Below, in pieces: positions 1-9,614 of a DNA stretch of 64,000 bases. Position 1 is the first letter of the stretch. Every line of letters starts with the position of its first letter. The position numbers and the translations under genes are program-made. The notes under the pieces were generated by a model. It did not search any database and was not told the origin of the DNA. It was given only the letters and a program-made list of their open reading frames with translations. This stretch comes from Amaranthus tricolor (taxonomy: Eukaryota > Streptophyta > Magnoliopsida > Caryophyllales > Amaranthaceae), in assembly GCF_026212465.1 (NCBI RefSeq), contig NC_080049.1, positions 8,758,883 through 8,822,882 of the forward strand, written 5' to 3'.

Positions 1-7
1 ATGGTCG

Positions 8-97
8 AGTCGCCCAGATCTGGGCGACTGGACCATGGTGGAGTCGCCCAAAATTGGGCCACTGAACCATGGTCCAGTCGCCCAATTTTGGGCGACT
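8..97. repeat. Array of palindromes, 34-bp period (array 1)
   Basis: Three 22-bp palindromes start at 8, 42 and 76. All have arms AGTCGCCC / GGGCGACT (one arm of the second has a single mismatch) around six-base centres AGATCT, AAAATT and AATTTT. They are separated by 12-bp spacers that are palindromes around CCATGG. The array runs off the left edge of the window and is followed by a T-rich tract, as in arrays 2 and 3. Confidence 0.85.
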
Positions 98-135
98 CAA
101 TTTTTTTATTTTTTTATTTTTTTTTCTTTTTGGAA

Positions 136-169
<34 letters not shown>

Positions 170-203
170 TTAATACTAATAATAATAATTTATAGATTAA
201 TGT

Positions 204-277
204 GGTCTATTAGCTCAGTTGGTTAGAGCGTTGTACTAATAACGTGAAGGTCACAGGTTCGAGATCTGAACAAGCCA
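204..277 (+). tRNA. Degenerate tRNA-Ile (AAT)-like sequence, copy 1
   Basis: The 74-nt sequence matches plant tRNA-Ile in length and layout: A box TAGCTCAGTTGG, anticodon loop CTAATAA (anticodon AAT), variable loop AGGTC and B box GGTTCGAGATC. It is degenerate: the acceptor stem has two mismatches, the anticodon stem is mostly G-T pairs plus an A-C mismatch, and the T stem has an A-A mismatch. The B box departs from GGTTCGANNCC in one base. It is probably a pseudogene, though its Pol III promoter boxes may still be partly active. Confidence 0.6.
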
Positions 278-339
278 TTATTTAATAATTATTAATTTTT
301 TATTATAAATATGATAAAAAATTAATAATTATTAAATAA

Positions 340-413
340 TGGCTTGTGTAGGTCTCGAACCTATGACCTTCACGTTAATAATACAACGCTCTAACCAACT
401 GAGCTAATAGACC
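340..413 (-). tRNA. Degenerate tRNA-Ile-like sequence, copy 2 (inverted partner)
   Basis: Reverse-strand partner of the copy at 204-277, also 74 nt. Here the B box is the exact consensus GGTTCGAGACC and the T stem is nearly intact, but the anticodon loop has changed to TTATTAA, so the anticodon would read ATT (Asn) in an Ile body. Acceptor and anticodon stems share most defects of copy 1, so decay began before the inverted duplication. Most likely a non-functional tRNA kept within a transposon hairpin. Confidence 0.55.
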
Positions 414-559
414 ACATTAATCTATAAATTATTATTATTAGTATTAATATTAGTATTAATATTATTATTATTATTATTATTATTTTCCAAAAAAGAAAAA
501 AAAAAATTGAGTCGCCCAATTTTGGGCGACTCAATTTTTTTTTTTTTTTTTGAATAATA

Positions 560-594
560 ATTATTATTATTTAATTTTATTATTGTTGTTATTA

Positions 595-647
<53 letters not shown>

Positions 648-648
648 A
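560..648. repeat. TTA/ATT microsatellite
   Basis: Near-pure (TTA)n interrupted by TTG and TTTAA. A similar but much longer TTA tract follows palindrome array 2 at 47210-47475. Confidence 0.9.
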
Positions 649-768
649 ATAAAAAATTTGAAATGAGTGACAAAATTGTAATTTTTAAAAAATCAGGGGC
701 AAATTCGTAATTTCATTTGGAAGGAGGTGGCGAAAAAATAAAAAGAGTGGCGAAGTTTAGCAACACCC

Positions 769-1329
769 TAAATTTATCCTAAGAATAAGTTACTCATATT
801 CTCATATTATAGTCTATGTTAACAAATAATTTTAACCTAAGATTAATCTAGCCCATATTTGATCAAAAACCTATGAATTTATGTACAACATCATATAAAT
901 ATCAATTCATATTTAATTGAGTTTAAACCCTCAACCAACCGTAGAAGCAAAACTACTTACTAATAATGATGAAAAATAATAAAAAATAATAAATTAGTAA
1001 TTAATACCTTGAACATTAGGAGCAAATTGACATAAAAAAATTTATGTTTACATGTGAATAATAGAAACTAAATAAAGAAAACTGAGAATAAAGATTAAGA
1101 AATTATTCTAGAGAAAGAAAATAAATCTAATAAAGTTTTTAATAAAACAATTAAGAATAACATAATTATAGAAAAACTATATGAAAATCCTGAAAAAGCT
1201 TAGAAAAATAAAGAGATCGAGTTTTAATTCTACAAGATAAGAGAGCAAATTGCATACATTTTTACAAAAGCATTTCCGTGTGAGAAATTTATAAGTTTAA
1301 AAGACAGAGATTTTGGCAAGTTTAAATTA
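769..1329. other. AT-rich DNA without a recognisable gene
   Basis: No conserved protein or structured repeat seen; only short chance ORFs. Confidence 0.6.
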
Positions 1330-3005
1330 TAGAAAACATTTAAGAAAGAAATTTTAATGGGATAAATTTTATAGGGGAATTAGTTAGGAGGAAATGTTTA
1401 ATTTTGTCAAGATTGGCATAAGTCATGGGGTAAATTTCATTCTTTTCTCTTGTATCATCATTAATAATAAAAAATTTAAAAATTATGTTTTAAATCTCAA
1501 ATTCCCTAAAACCTTCTCAAATTATGTTCAATTAAAATCTCAAAATTTTGATAATTATGTAGATTAATGATAATAATAACACAAAATAAATTGTAAATTT
1601 AAAAATTGAAATGACATTGGTGAAAATGTTTAATTTTGATTTTCAATTGAATTAAATTTTAAATTTTTAAAATTTCTGTTTTGAATCTAAAAATCTCATT
1701 TCTATTAAATGGCAGTTAGAAATAAAATTTTGTGTCTGTTCATTATCAATAAATAAAAGTAGGGATTTTAGTTATCAATTGATGAAGAAAAAAAAATGAC
1801 AATAGTGAAAAGAAACAAGGTTAAAGACTTATGAAGACAATGGAGAAGGGCAAAGCAACAAAAGGAGGAAGGAGGAAGGAGGAAGGAAGAAGGAAGAAGG
1901 AAGAACCTTTTTTTGTTGGGGTAAATTTTACCTTAATACTCCATCCGAACCAATTTAGATGTCCCATTTGCTTGGGCACGATTATTAAGGATGGTATGGG
2001 GTCCATTAAAAAGGGTAAGTAGTAAAGGGTAACTAATGAAGGGTAGTTGGATAAGTAAGGTATGTGGGGGTATATTCGTAATTACTTATGTGAACTAAGG
2101 ATATTTAGGCAAAAAAGATTGACAAAAATAGAAATGAGACAACTAAAAAGACTTTACCAAATAAAAAAATGGGACAACTAAATTGGTTCGGAGGGAGTAT
2201 AGCCAAGAGTAAATTTTTACCCTTTATTTAGGGCTATTAGATTACACTTGTAATTATTCACTCACATTCCAAACTTGCCAAAATCACTGACTTACCTCAT
2301 TTACTTGGTTTCTAGGCATGCCCTCAATAAAGGGTAATTTACTTTGGGGTATATTAGCATAGAGTAAAAATAAGGCCGCATCGGCCGTGTTGTAAAAGTT
2401 TTTGAAATAAATAAACTGATATTTTACGCGTTGTAAAAGTGTAAAAGAAATCATATTTTGGATCACATGAAGGGATTTTTTATGATTTCAACCGATATTT
2501 AGACGATATAATAATCGCATCAATTCAGTTACCGCATCAACATTTCATTATTGTATTTTATATTAGGGTATAAATTCGCTAAAAAAGGCTTCCTTCTTCC
2601 TCCTTTTTGTTGCTCTGCTTTTCTCCATTGTCTTCAATCTTCATCATTTCAACCTTGTTTCTCCATTTTTAATTTTTTTTTCCTTCATCAATTAATTACT
2701 TTTTACAGATATGTTTTTATGTTTTTTTCTTTTCATCTAAAACCACCATTTTGATATTGATAATGAACAAACGCATAATTATATTTCAAATTGCCATTAA
2801 AAAGAAATGAGATTTTTAAATTTAAAACATAAATTTTGAAACTTTGAGATTTAACTTAATTGAAAATAAAAATTAAACATTTTCACCAACATCACAAGGA
2901 AAAAGAATGAAATTTAGCCCATGACTTATGCGAATCTTGACAAAATTAAAAATTTCTCCTTAACTAATCCATTTGTAAAATTTATTTTCTAAAATATTTT
3001 CTAGA
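1330..3005. mobile_element. Non-autonomous element with about 0.5-kb terminal inverted repeats
   Basis: The left arm (about 1330-1920) and right arm (about 2565-3005) are reverse complements over most of their length. Matched blocks include TTTTGTCAAGATT near the outer ends, GAAAATGTTTAATTTT, AAAAATCTCATTTCT, TGTTCATTATCAATA, and an inner purine-rich block with GAAGACAATGGAGAA. The left arm has an extra segment of about 150 bp near 1450-1600. The centre has no recognisable ORF and hosts a Stowaway MITE. Very long TIRs without coding capacity suggest a Mutator-like or foldback element. End points are approximate and no clear target duplication was found. Confidence 0.7.
1939..2197. mobile_element. 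Stowaway-like MITE nested in the long-TIR element
   Basis: Terminal inverted repeats begin CTCCATCCGAACCAATTTAG and end with the complementary GGTTCGGAGGGAG, flanked by TA on both sides (1937-1938 and 2198-2199). The inner ATGTCCCATTT / AAATGGGACA also pair. TA duplication and CTCC...GGAG ends are Tc1/mariner Stowaway hallmarks. Confidence 0.85.
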
Positions 3006-3077
3006 ATTTCTGGCAGGCCTAGAGTCCAAAATTTTTTGGATTAATAGGAGTGATAAAGTATAATATAGAAAAATCTA

Positions 3078-3404
3078 CTTCCTCCATTTCATAATACCCG
3101 TTACATTTTTTATTTTTGGCAATTTTATATTACTTGCTACATTTGCGTTTTTAGTAATAAAACAATCATTTAAAGTTCTACCTACCCCTATTTTTATCCT
3201 ACTCTATACTCTATACTCTACAATAAAATATTATACTATACTCTATAAAGTAACCTAACAACCTATTTTTCCTTTTTCTTTTTCAATTAACAATAATAAA
3301 ATATTATACTCTATAAAGTAAACAATCAGCTACAGTGTAGTTCAATCATTTTTCTTAATTCCCGTACCCATGCAAATGTAGCAACAATATCATAACGGAG
3401 GAAG
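3078..3404. mobile_element. Stowaway-like MITE
   Basis: Starts CTTCCTCCATTTCATAAT and ends ATATCATAACGGAGGAAG between TA dinucleotides. Subterminal GTTACATTTTT and ATGTAGCAACA also pair loosely. The interior repeats CTATACTCTA. No coding capacity. Confidence 0.85.
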
Positions 3405-4492
3405 TATAAAATTCAATCTAGAACTATGGCTAGCCTATAAACTAATTTTCATCATGAATGTGTGTCTACCAAAATTTTGACTTTGAAAATCACAAGTTAT
3501 AAAGGCAAGCGTTGATTTTATTACAAGCAATTTGACAAGAAAAAGTGAAAACTTCTATTAAAAAAAAGTCTTTTCAAATTAATTTCAATCCACTTAGTCA
3601 ACCTTTTTATCTCGATAAGGAAAGTCCCATTTTCCCAAATTGCCCAATTGAATAAAAACCTCAATATATCGTATTTTTTTTTTATAATGTTCAAAATTAG
3701 ATGAAATGAAATTGTCAAGGTACGTGAGCTACGTAAGTTCAATTTTATACGACTAATAAATTAACTGTCAATAGATTCAACAAAATAATTCGTTAAAGTT
3801 GTGTTGTCGTAATCGAGATACTATATATAATTAAAAAATTAAATTATATCTTTAAATCATATCATATAATTATATAGTTTAAAAAAAAACTGTAAAATTA
3901 CACATGTTATACTTCTAAAGTATTTCCGAAATGAAATGCTTTTAATGGGTAGCATGACAATTCATTTTGACAGTCTGTATTAGTCGTAATTACATGAAAA
4001 TATCTTTGATTAATTTCTGTTAATTTTTAAATTAATTTAATACAGAACAATATGTTACAAAATTTAAAAGCTAACAAACTTAATTACAAATAGAACATTA
4101 TGTTACAAACTTTAAAAGCTAACAAATTCAATTACAAATATAAAAAAGTTGGTAATAAGCTGTCATGTCTAATTTAGAGACTGATCAATTATATTGTAGT
4201 TGCTGACATTTAATTAACTTATTTATTTGTGGATAAATGGATCTAATCTAGGAAACCAAATTTTCTAACTATTTTTTAAAAAGCAATAAAAATGTCATAC
4301 GATATATACAATGGAGTAATAATCAATTAAATACATAACAATTTTAATCAAACATAATTCTATATAGAAAATGTCACGATCATTATAAAGGAGATCTAAC
4401 ACTAAAGTTTTTCATTTATTACATCGTTGCTTGATACAATCTCCTCCGAGGGGGTCTTTAGATCTAGAGTGACTTTGAAATAGAAATAAATT
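3405..4492. other. AT-rich DNA without a recognisable gene
   Basis: Contains a short local duplication around 4020-4140 (the phrase TTACAAA(C/T)TTTAAAAGCTAACAAA occurs twice) but nothing coding. Confidence 0.6.
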
Positions 4493-4560
4493 TGATACTA
4501 TTGATTGTATTAGCTGAATTGACACTCGTAACAGTAGCAGAACAGCACAGCAGCAAAAAT

Positions 4561-5238
4561 AGCGACCAGGCCACCTTGCACGACACGTGGAGACTAAACC
4601 TATGCATCCAGGACCTGGGCTACAGTGGAAATGGAATCTTGGTACTTGGATCTAGCCATCAAGGGCCTAGGACTATGCTAAAAATCCACGTGGAATCCTA
4701 GAAGCTGAACTGAAGGAGGGCTGCTCTACAGTTTCCAGATCAGAATCTGTTTAAGTGTTTTTTTGTTTCCTGTTTTCTGTTTTAATTTAGTATGCACATG
4801 TATGGCACGTGGGCATTATGACCATTATTGGTAGTTGCCCTACGTGTATAATCCCTTGCTTTACTCATGTATCTTAGGCTTATAAATAGATGATGTGATC
4901 ATTGTAAAAAAAAGAAAGTGATGAATGATAATTCTCTGAAATTTCACTAAGTGATTCTCCTTTCAATTGCTGTGCAATTGGGTTACCAAGGGTCAGTCTA
5001 TCCTTCTTGGTTGTGCGTGTTCTTGTGTGTTCATCAAGACACCACTCCACCCTATCCAAAGAAATTGATAACTCCTTTGCAGATCAACAGAGGAAGCCTG
5101 GAATCGTGTTGATGTGAAGCCTGGCAGTCCAGTTCATACCAATACATTCTGAGTGCCAGTTCTTAGAATATCCTTCATTTTCGTATCAAAATCTGATTTA
5201 TGCGTTGAATCCTTCATTCACCACGAATAATTGGATCA
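4561..5238 (+). repeat. 5' LTR (reliably aligned part)
   Basis: Aligns end to end with 7607-8284. Contains a TATA box (TATAAATA at 4881) followed by leader sequence and ends in ...TTGGATCA. The true start may lie near 4493 (TGATACTATTG), since the right copy could begin at 7391 (TGAACCATATTGG); if so the left copy has lost about 150 bp. Confidence 0.85.
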
Positions 5239-5240
5239 AT

Positions 5241-5253
5241 TGATATCAGAGCC
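5241..5253 (+). other. Primer binding site, tRNA-iMet type
   Basis: TGATATCAGAGCC differs in one base from the usual plant PBS TGGTATCAGAGCC and sits 2 nt after the LTR end. Confidence 0.8.
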
Positions 5254-6213
5254 TCAAAGTCCTTGTGGGGTGCATAATTCAATTGGTTTTGATGAGAAAC
5301 TACAGCCAAAAGTCGCAAAAACAAAAAGAAACAGAAGCTGTCAGAAACTGACTACATTTGGGGTCGAAAGCAGTAGCGTTTTGGGGATCGTATTGTGATT
5401 TGTTTTCAAAACTATTTTTACACGGTATTTCAGATTGAGTTCGAAAACGTTTGGCTTTGGAATCATTGGATTTGGTGTTGTGGTTAAGGAGATATGAATT
5501 TTTCTTTACAGACTGCCCAAAACTAATGAAATCCGGGTGCCTTGGTAAGTTGTCTTCGAAAACCTATCAAGATTCTTTTATTTTGCTCTCATCTTTCACC
5601 AAATTATCAATACCTATCCTAAATTCATTAAACCATATCATTTGTGCACTATTTCTTACGTTTCATAGGTTTTTTGATTGACCCATTTCATTGTTGTTTC
5701 TCAAAGTACAGGAGAGTCTCATTTGTATTTGTCTTCTGTATTTTCTTTGTGTCTCCTTCATTTTTGAGTCTTTTTCATTGTTTCTTTTTTTCACTTTGGG
5801 TATTTTTGAGTCTAGTTTTTCTGCATATTTTTTTTAATCATTGGAGTTGAGGAAAAAAAGATGCGCAAGTGTTTTAGACCAAAGGTCACAAAAACAGTTC
5901 AGATTGGATGTTTAGAGGAATTTTTGAATTGTGATCAAACTAGACCACGTATTTGAGTATTTCCAATTTGGGGTGTTTGTAGACAATTTGAGGTGTGTTG
6001 TCACCAAGTTTCATCATACTTGGAGTTGGTTTGGTCGGGTTTTTAGTAGCAAACATTTCATACAGATTTCTGAATTTTGGCTGTTTGGTTCTGTTTGCTT
6101 TCTGTTTTGTGCACAAAAAAAAATCCTAAACTTCATTTCTTTGTTTTTCTTTCTTTTTCACTATTATCCTTACTCTTATACTTAAAGTTTGAGAGATTCT
6201 TGAGCCTTAGAAT

Positions 6214-7269
6214 ATGAAATCAACGAAAGTAAACATGAACATACATAAATTATTAGATAAACTAGAATGTGCACTTGAAAATCTTCAACTAACAACATTG
6301 AATATGGAGGAGGAAAGGCTTAAGAGGTTGCAAGTGGACTGTTTACGTCAGAGGGATTGGGCTCAATTGTGTCTTTGTCTTGAAAAATTGGTGAATGTTA
6401 GGAGTCAAAAGCAAAGATTGAAGAGGAAGCTTGATCTTCATCAAGAAAAGCTGAGATTTCAACAAAGATTGCAAGAGCAACATGGAGATTCTAAAATGGT
6501 AATTGTTCATGAGTATAATCCTGATGTTGATCCGGTTAGGATTACATTTGAGATCATTTCAAAGCATGTTGATACACAAAGCACACCATTGTTTTCTCCT
6601 TTTGATAACAATCAAGAACCATCCATTGTGGAGAATAGTGAAGAAATTGTTAAAGCTTCTTGTGTAGAGGTGATTAATGATCTTAAAGGAGATGTTGAGG
6701 CATCTTGTGTAGAGGTTGTTGATGATCTTGAAGAAATTGTAGAGACAACTAATGTTGAGGATGTTAGTTCTTTGATGCAGCCCTTAATAGTGGTGAATTC
6801 TTCTTCAAGTTTAAGGACTAGTTTACATGTTGCGCAAGCAACGGAGGAAAAGTTTGTTCACATTGATCGTGTGGTTAAACAAACACACTTTGTGGAGTTT
6901 GTTCATGTTAGTAGATTTGTTGAGGTTCTTCCTACGAAAATTCGAGGAAGAACTTTTTCTAAAAAGGAGAGAATGCAACAAGCAGAATGTAGTCTTGGTA
7001 ATACAAGCAAGCTAATCTTCTTGGTAAGCTTATTTAACATATGGGTGTGGTTTATTATGCAAGTAAGGGCAAGAGCATTCTTCCTTACATGTGTGATGGT
7101 CATGGGGAACCTGATTCCTAATTTAATTAAAGTTTTGCTAGTAGTTGTCTATTTTTGTGTTGTTTTTGGGGTTATGTGCAGTATGTGTTGGGTTCGTGCA
7201 GCAACATACAGCAAGATTAAATGCTGGTTTCTGCAAAGCTGGTCAGTGTGCAGAATCAGTGTGCCATGA
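6214..7269 (+). CDS. Unrecognised 351-aa protein inside the LTR element
   Basis: I do not recognise this protein. Residues about 10-95 are rich in Leu, Glu, Lys, Arg and Gln and look like a coiled coil (for example KQRLKRKLDLHQEKLRFQQR). Residues about 140-185 are acidic and contain a threefold imperfect repeat built on ASCVEVxxDL/EEIV, visible also in the DNA as a local tandem duplication. The last about 90 residues are hydrophobic and could hold one or two membrane segments. There is no CCHC knuckle, Asp protease or polymerase motif, so it is not ordinary gag-pol. It lies alone between PBS and polypurine tract, where a degenerate gag, an env-like gene or a captured host fragment could sit. 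The frame is intact despite 3.5 % LTR divergence. It starts at the first Met of the open frame. Confidence 0.5.
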   Translation: MKSTKVNMNIHKLLDKLECALENLQLTTLNMEEERLKRLQVDCLRQRDWAQLCLCLEKLVNVRSQKQRLKRKLDLHQEKLRFQQRLQEQHGDSKMVIVHEYNPDVDPVRITFEIISKHVDTQSTPLFSPFDNNQEPSIVENSEEIVKASCVEVINDLKGDVEASCVEVVDDLEEIVETTNVEDVSSLMQPLIVVNSSSSLRTSLHVAQATEEKFVHIDRVVKQTHFVEFVHVSRFVEVLPTKIRGRTFSKKERMQQAECSLGNTSKLIFLVSLFNIWVWFIMQVRARAFFLTCVMVMGNLIPNLIKVLLVVVYFCVVFGVMCSMCWVRAATYSKIKCWFLQSWSVCRISVP

Positions 7270-7377
7270 CAGTAAGTATGTGTATCAGTGAGCTGCACAC
7301 ATGAACAACTTTATATCACCTTTAGATAGCTCAAGCATGCAAGGAGAAGGTCCAGAATTGAGGAAAACTCTTTTTCC

Positions 7378-7390
7378 AAGAAGGAGGGAG
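7378..7390 (+). other. Candidate polypurine tract
   Basis: AAGAAGGAGGGAG directly precedes TGAACC, where a 3' LTR could start. A diverged copy of the same neighbourhood (GAGGAAGAACTTTTTCTAAA) occurs at 6943 inside the ORF. Confidence 0.5.
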
Positions 7391-7606
7391 TGAACCATAT
7401 TGGTTCAGTCTCCCAAGTCATGTGCATCTTTCAGTCACATTCAGCACATGGTTCAATACAAGCTGACCTTGAAGACATGGATGTAGATGAGAACCATCAT
7501 GAGCATCACAATCAAGAACATAAACAACACAAGCAAGGACCAAGAACACATTCCACAACAAACAACATATACAGAACACTGAAAACAGCAGTAGAACATC
7601 AAAACT

Positions 7607-8284
7607 AGCGACCAGGCCACCTTGCACGACACGTGGAGACTAAACCTATGCATCCAGGACATGGGATACAGTAGAAACGGAATCTTGGTACTTGGATCTA
7701 GCCATCAAGGGCCTAGGACTATGCTAAAAATCCACGTGGAATCCTAGAAGCTGAACTGAAGGAGGGCTGCTCGACAATTTCCAGATCAGAATCTGTTTAT
7801 GTGTTTTTTTGTTTCTTGTTTTCTATTTTAATTTTAGTATGCACATGTATGGCACGTGGGCATTATGACCGTTATTGGTAGTTGCCCTACGTGTATAATC
7901 CCTTGCTTTACTCATGTATCTTAGGCTTATAAATAGATGATGTGATCATTGTAAAAAAAAGAAAGTGATGAATGATAATTCTCTGAAATTTCACTAAGTG
8001 ATTTTCCTTTCAATTGCTGTGCAATTGGGTACCAAGGTTCATTCTATCCTTCTTGGTTGTGCGTGTTCTTGTGTGTTCATGAAGACACCACTCCACCCTA
8101 TCCAAAGAAACTGATAACTCCTTTGCAGATCAACGGAGGAAGTTTGGAATCGTGTTAATGTGAAGCATGGCAGTCCAGTTCATACCAATACATTCTGAGT
8201 GCCAGTTCTTGGAATATTCTTCATTTTCGTATCAAAATCTGATTTATGCGTTGAATCCTTCATTCACCATGCATAATTGGATCA
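7607..8284 (+). repeat. 3' LTR (reliably aligned part)
   Basis: Second copy of the repeat at 4561-5238, with TATAAATA at 7928 and the same TTGGATCA end. The LTR may extend upstream to 7391, directly after the polypurine tract. Confidence 0.85.
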
Positions 8285-9178
8285 CCTTTTTACCATCAAA
8301 TTGATAACAAGACTCCAAACTCTTATCATGAGAGACATTAAAACCAAATACATGGGCAGATCGAATTCAATAAATGAATAGAATAATTCTATAATATAGA
8401 GAAAATAAACTTTATTCGTAATCAAAAAAGAAGTTTTAGGACTTACCATCAACCATAAAGTTGATAGTAGCCCCAAAATAAACAATACATGTTAGGGTTT
8501 TTTTAAGATAAAAAAAAAGAAGAGGGAGGAAAGAGAAGGAAACCCTTAATTTAGGGACTCCAAATTTTCTAACTTAGTGTATTAAAATTACAAATCTATA
8601 TTGTATAATTGTATTAATTTTTGGCAAAATAGTAAGCTTTTAAATTCAAATATATGTTATCAAAATGTTTGATATTTGAAGTTTTAAACTCAGCACATCT
8701 TTTTAAGAGAAATAATTTGTATTTATCGGCATATATTTTTTACACGATTTTAAATTTTATTCAATTTGAATCTTTTATTGACAAATAAGACAATTACTAT
8801 ATGTTAAAGATTTAAATTCGCATCAGAGCCGTTTTGAGGGTAGTTTAGAGATGCAACCGCCTACGGCCCAACTTATAAAGATGCTCAAATTGAGTCAATC
8901 CTTAGTTTAAACTTTAGTTTGTACATAAGTACCTTATCATTATATGATCTGAAATTTGTACATTTATTTGACATTAATCATGTGATGGAAAAAAAAACTT
9001 ATACGATGCACAGTTGGAGAAAAAAAAGAACCGCAACTTTGTTTATACAAGAGTTTTTTTTTATGTTTCGCATAAGACCAAAAAAGGTCAGGGTGGACAC
9101 TGATTTGCATTATACTATTTTATGATACTATTAAATAAAAATTTAGAATAGCTAAATGTAGTTTGTATCCATTAGAAA
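8285..9178. other. AT-rich DNA without a recognisable gene
   Basis: A stretch near 8430-8490 reads on the minus strand like an exon end followed by a GTAAGT donor, but no protein family is recognisable. Otherwise no signal. Confidence 0.5.
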
Positions 9179-9612
9179 TAACATCCTTCCATTCCTTAAA
9201 TAAGTTTCCATTTGTCATTTTGGGGTGTTTCATTTGTTGTTCTCATTAAGAATCTTTTCATTTATGTCATAAATTTTATACAAAAATAACCTTATTCATA
9301 CTCACTTTAATATTTTTATAATTGCTTATGGACTCCACATATCTTCCACTAACTCTATTTAACATTTTTATATTCCATATGGTCCCCGCATGTTTCCCAC
9401 TAACTTTATAAAACTATTTTTTTTATTAGTTGTGGTCCCTATATTTTTTCCACTGACTTTCTTTCAATATTTTTTTAATGCTTATGGTCCTTACTTTTCT
9501 CCAATTAAATTAATTTTTCAATTAAATAATATATCCACTATCTGAAATATTTTATTTTTTCTCAATTCCCTTGAACGTTCTTTATGGGAACTTCAATAAG
9601 GAATAGAGGGAG
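9179..9612. mobile_element. Stowaway-like MITE
   Basis: Left end CATCCTTCCATTCCTTAAAT pairs with right end TAAGGAATAGAGGGAG, followed by TA at 9613. The interior repeats phrases of the type TGGTCCCCACAT...CCACTAACTTT. The left TIR is somewhat diverged. Confidence 0.65.
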
Positions 9613-9614
9613 TA

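Larger units (their letters stand above)
76..531. repeat. Long inverted repeat (about 225-bp arms) enclosing two tRNA copies
   Basis: The two halves are reverse complements about a centre near 308.5. Arm order is palindrome unit, T-rich tract, TTA microsatellite, tRNA-Ile-like sequence, AT-rich linker; the same order returns on the other strand, ending in a palindrome unit at 510-531. The tRNA pair (204-277 and 340-413) is exactly symmetric about the centre, with no indels between the copies. Differences lie mainly in microsatellite length. A transcript would fold into one long hairpin. Confidence 0.88.
1..768. mobile_element. Right end of a MULE-like DNA transposon
   Basis: Read inward from 768 on the minus strand, the terminal stretch (about 660-768) closely resembles the left end of the MULE-OTU element at 46514: both start with GGG, then carry two copies of a TCGCCAC motif separated by an AT tract, then AAATTACGA and a run of Cs. 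This is the sharing expected of terminal inverted repeats of one Mutator-like family. No transposase is visible in this copy. Its interior holds only the palindrome array, the tRNA hairpin and TTA microsatellites, so it is probably non-autonomous or internally rearranged. The left part lies outside the window. The family link is by sequence comparison; the superfamily name is inferred from the element at 46514. Confidence 0.6.
4493..8284 (+). mobile_element. Non-autonomous LTR retrotransposon
   Basis: Two direct repeats (4561-5238 and 7607-8284) flank about 2.4 kb. The left one is followed after 2 nt by a tRNA-iMet-type primer binding site, and a purine tract precedes the right one. The interior has no protease, integrase, reverse transcriptase or RNase H motifs, only one 351-codon ORF. 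By eye the LTRs differ at about 24 of 678 positions plus two indels, about 3.5 %, mostly transitions, so the insertion is fairly recent. The 5' boundary is uncertain: sequence upstream of 4561 aligns poorly with that upstream of 7607. No target duplication was identified. Confidence 0.85.

Noticed and set aside
1..226. ORFs with long Asn or Ile runs at the left edge
   Set aside because: They are translations of the TTA/ATT microsatellite and the palindrome array; no codon bias or domain.
204..413. Two functional tRNA-Ile genes
   Set aside because: Acceptor and anticodon stems have mismatches and the second copy has an altered anticodon; better described as degenerate copies.
1831..2022. Basic ORF rich in Lys, Arg and Glu (GGRRKEEGRRKKEE type)
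   Set aside because: It is a purine microsatellite within the TIR of a transposon; the reverse arm gives a similar pattern.
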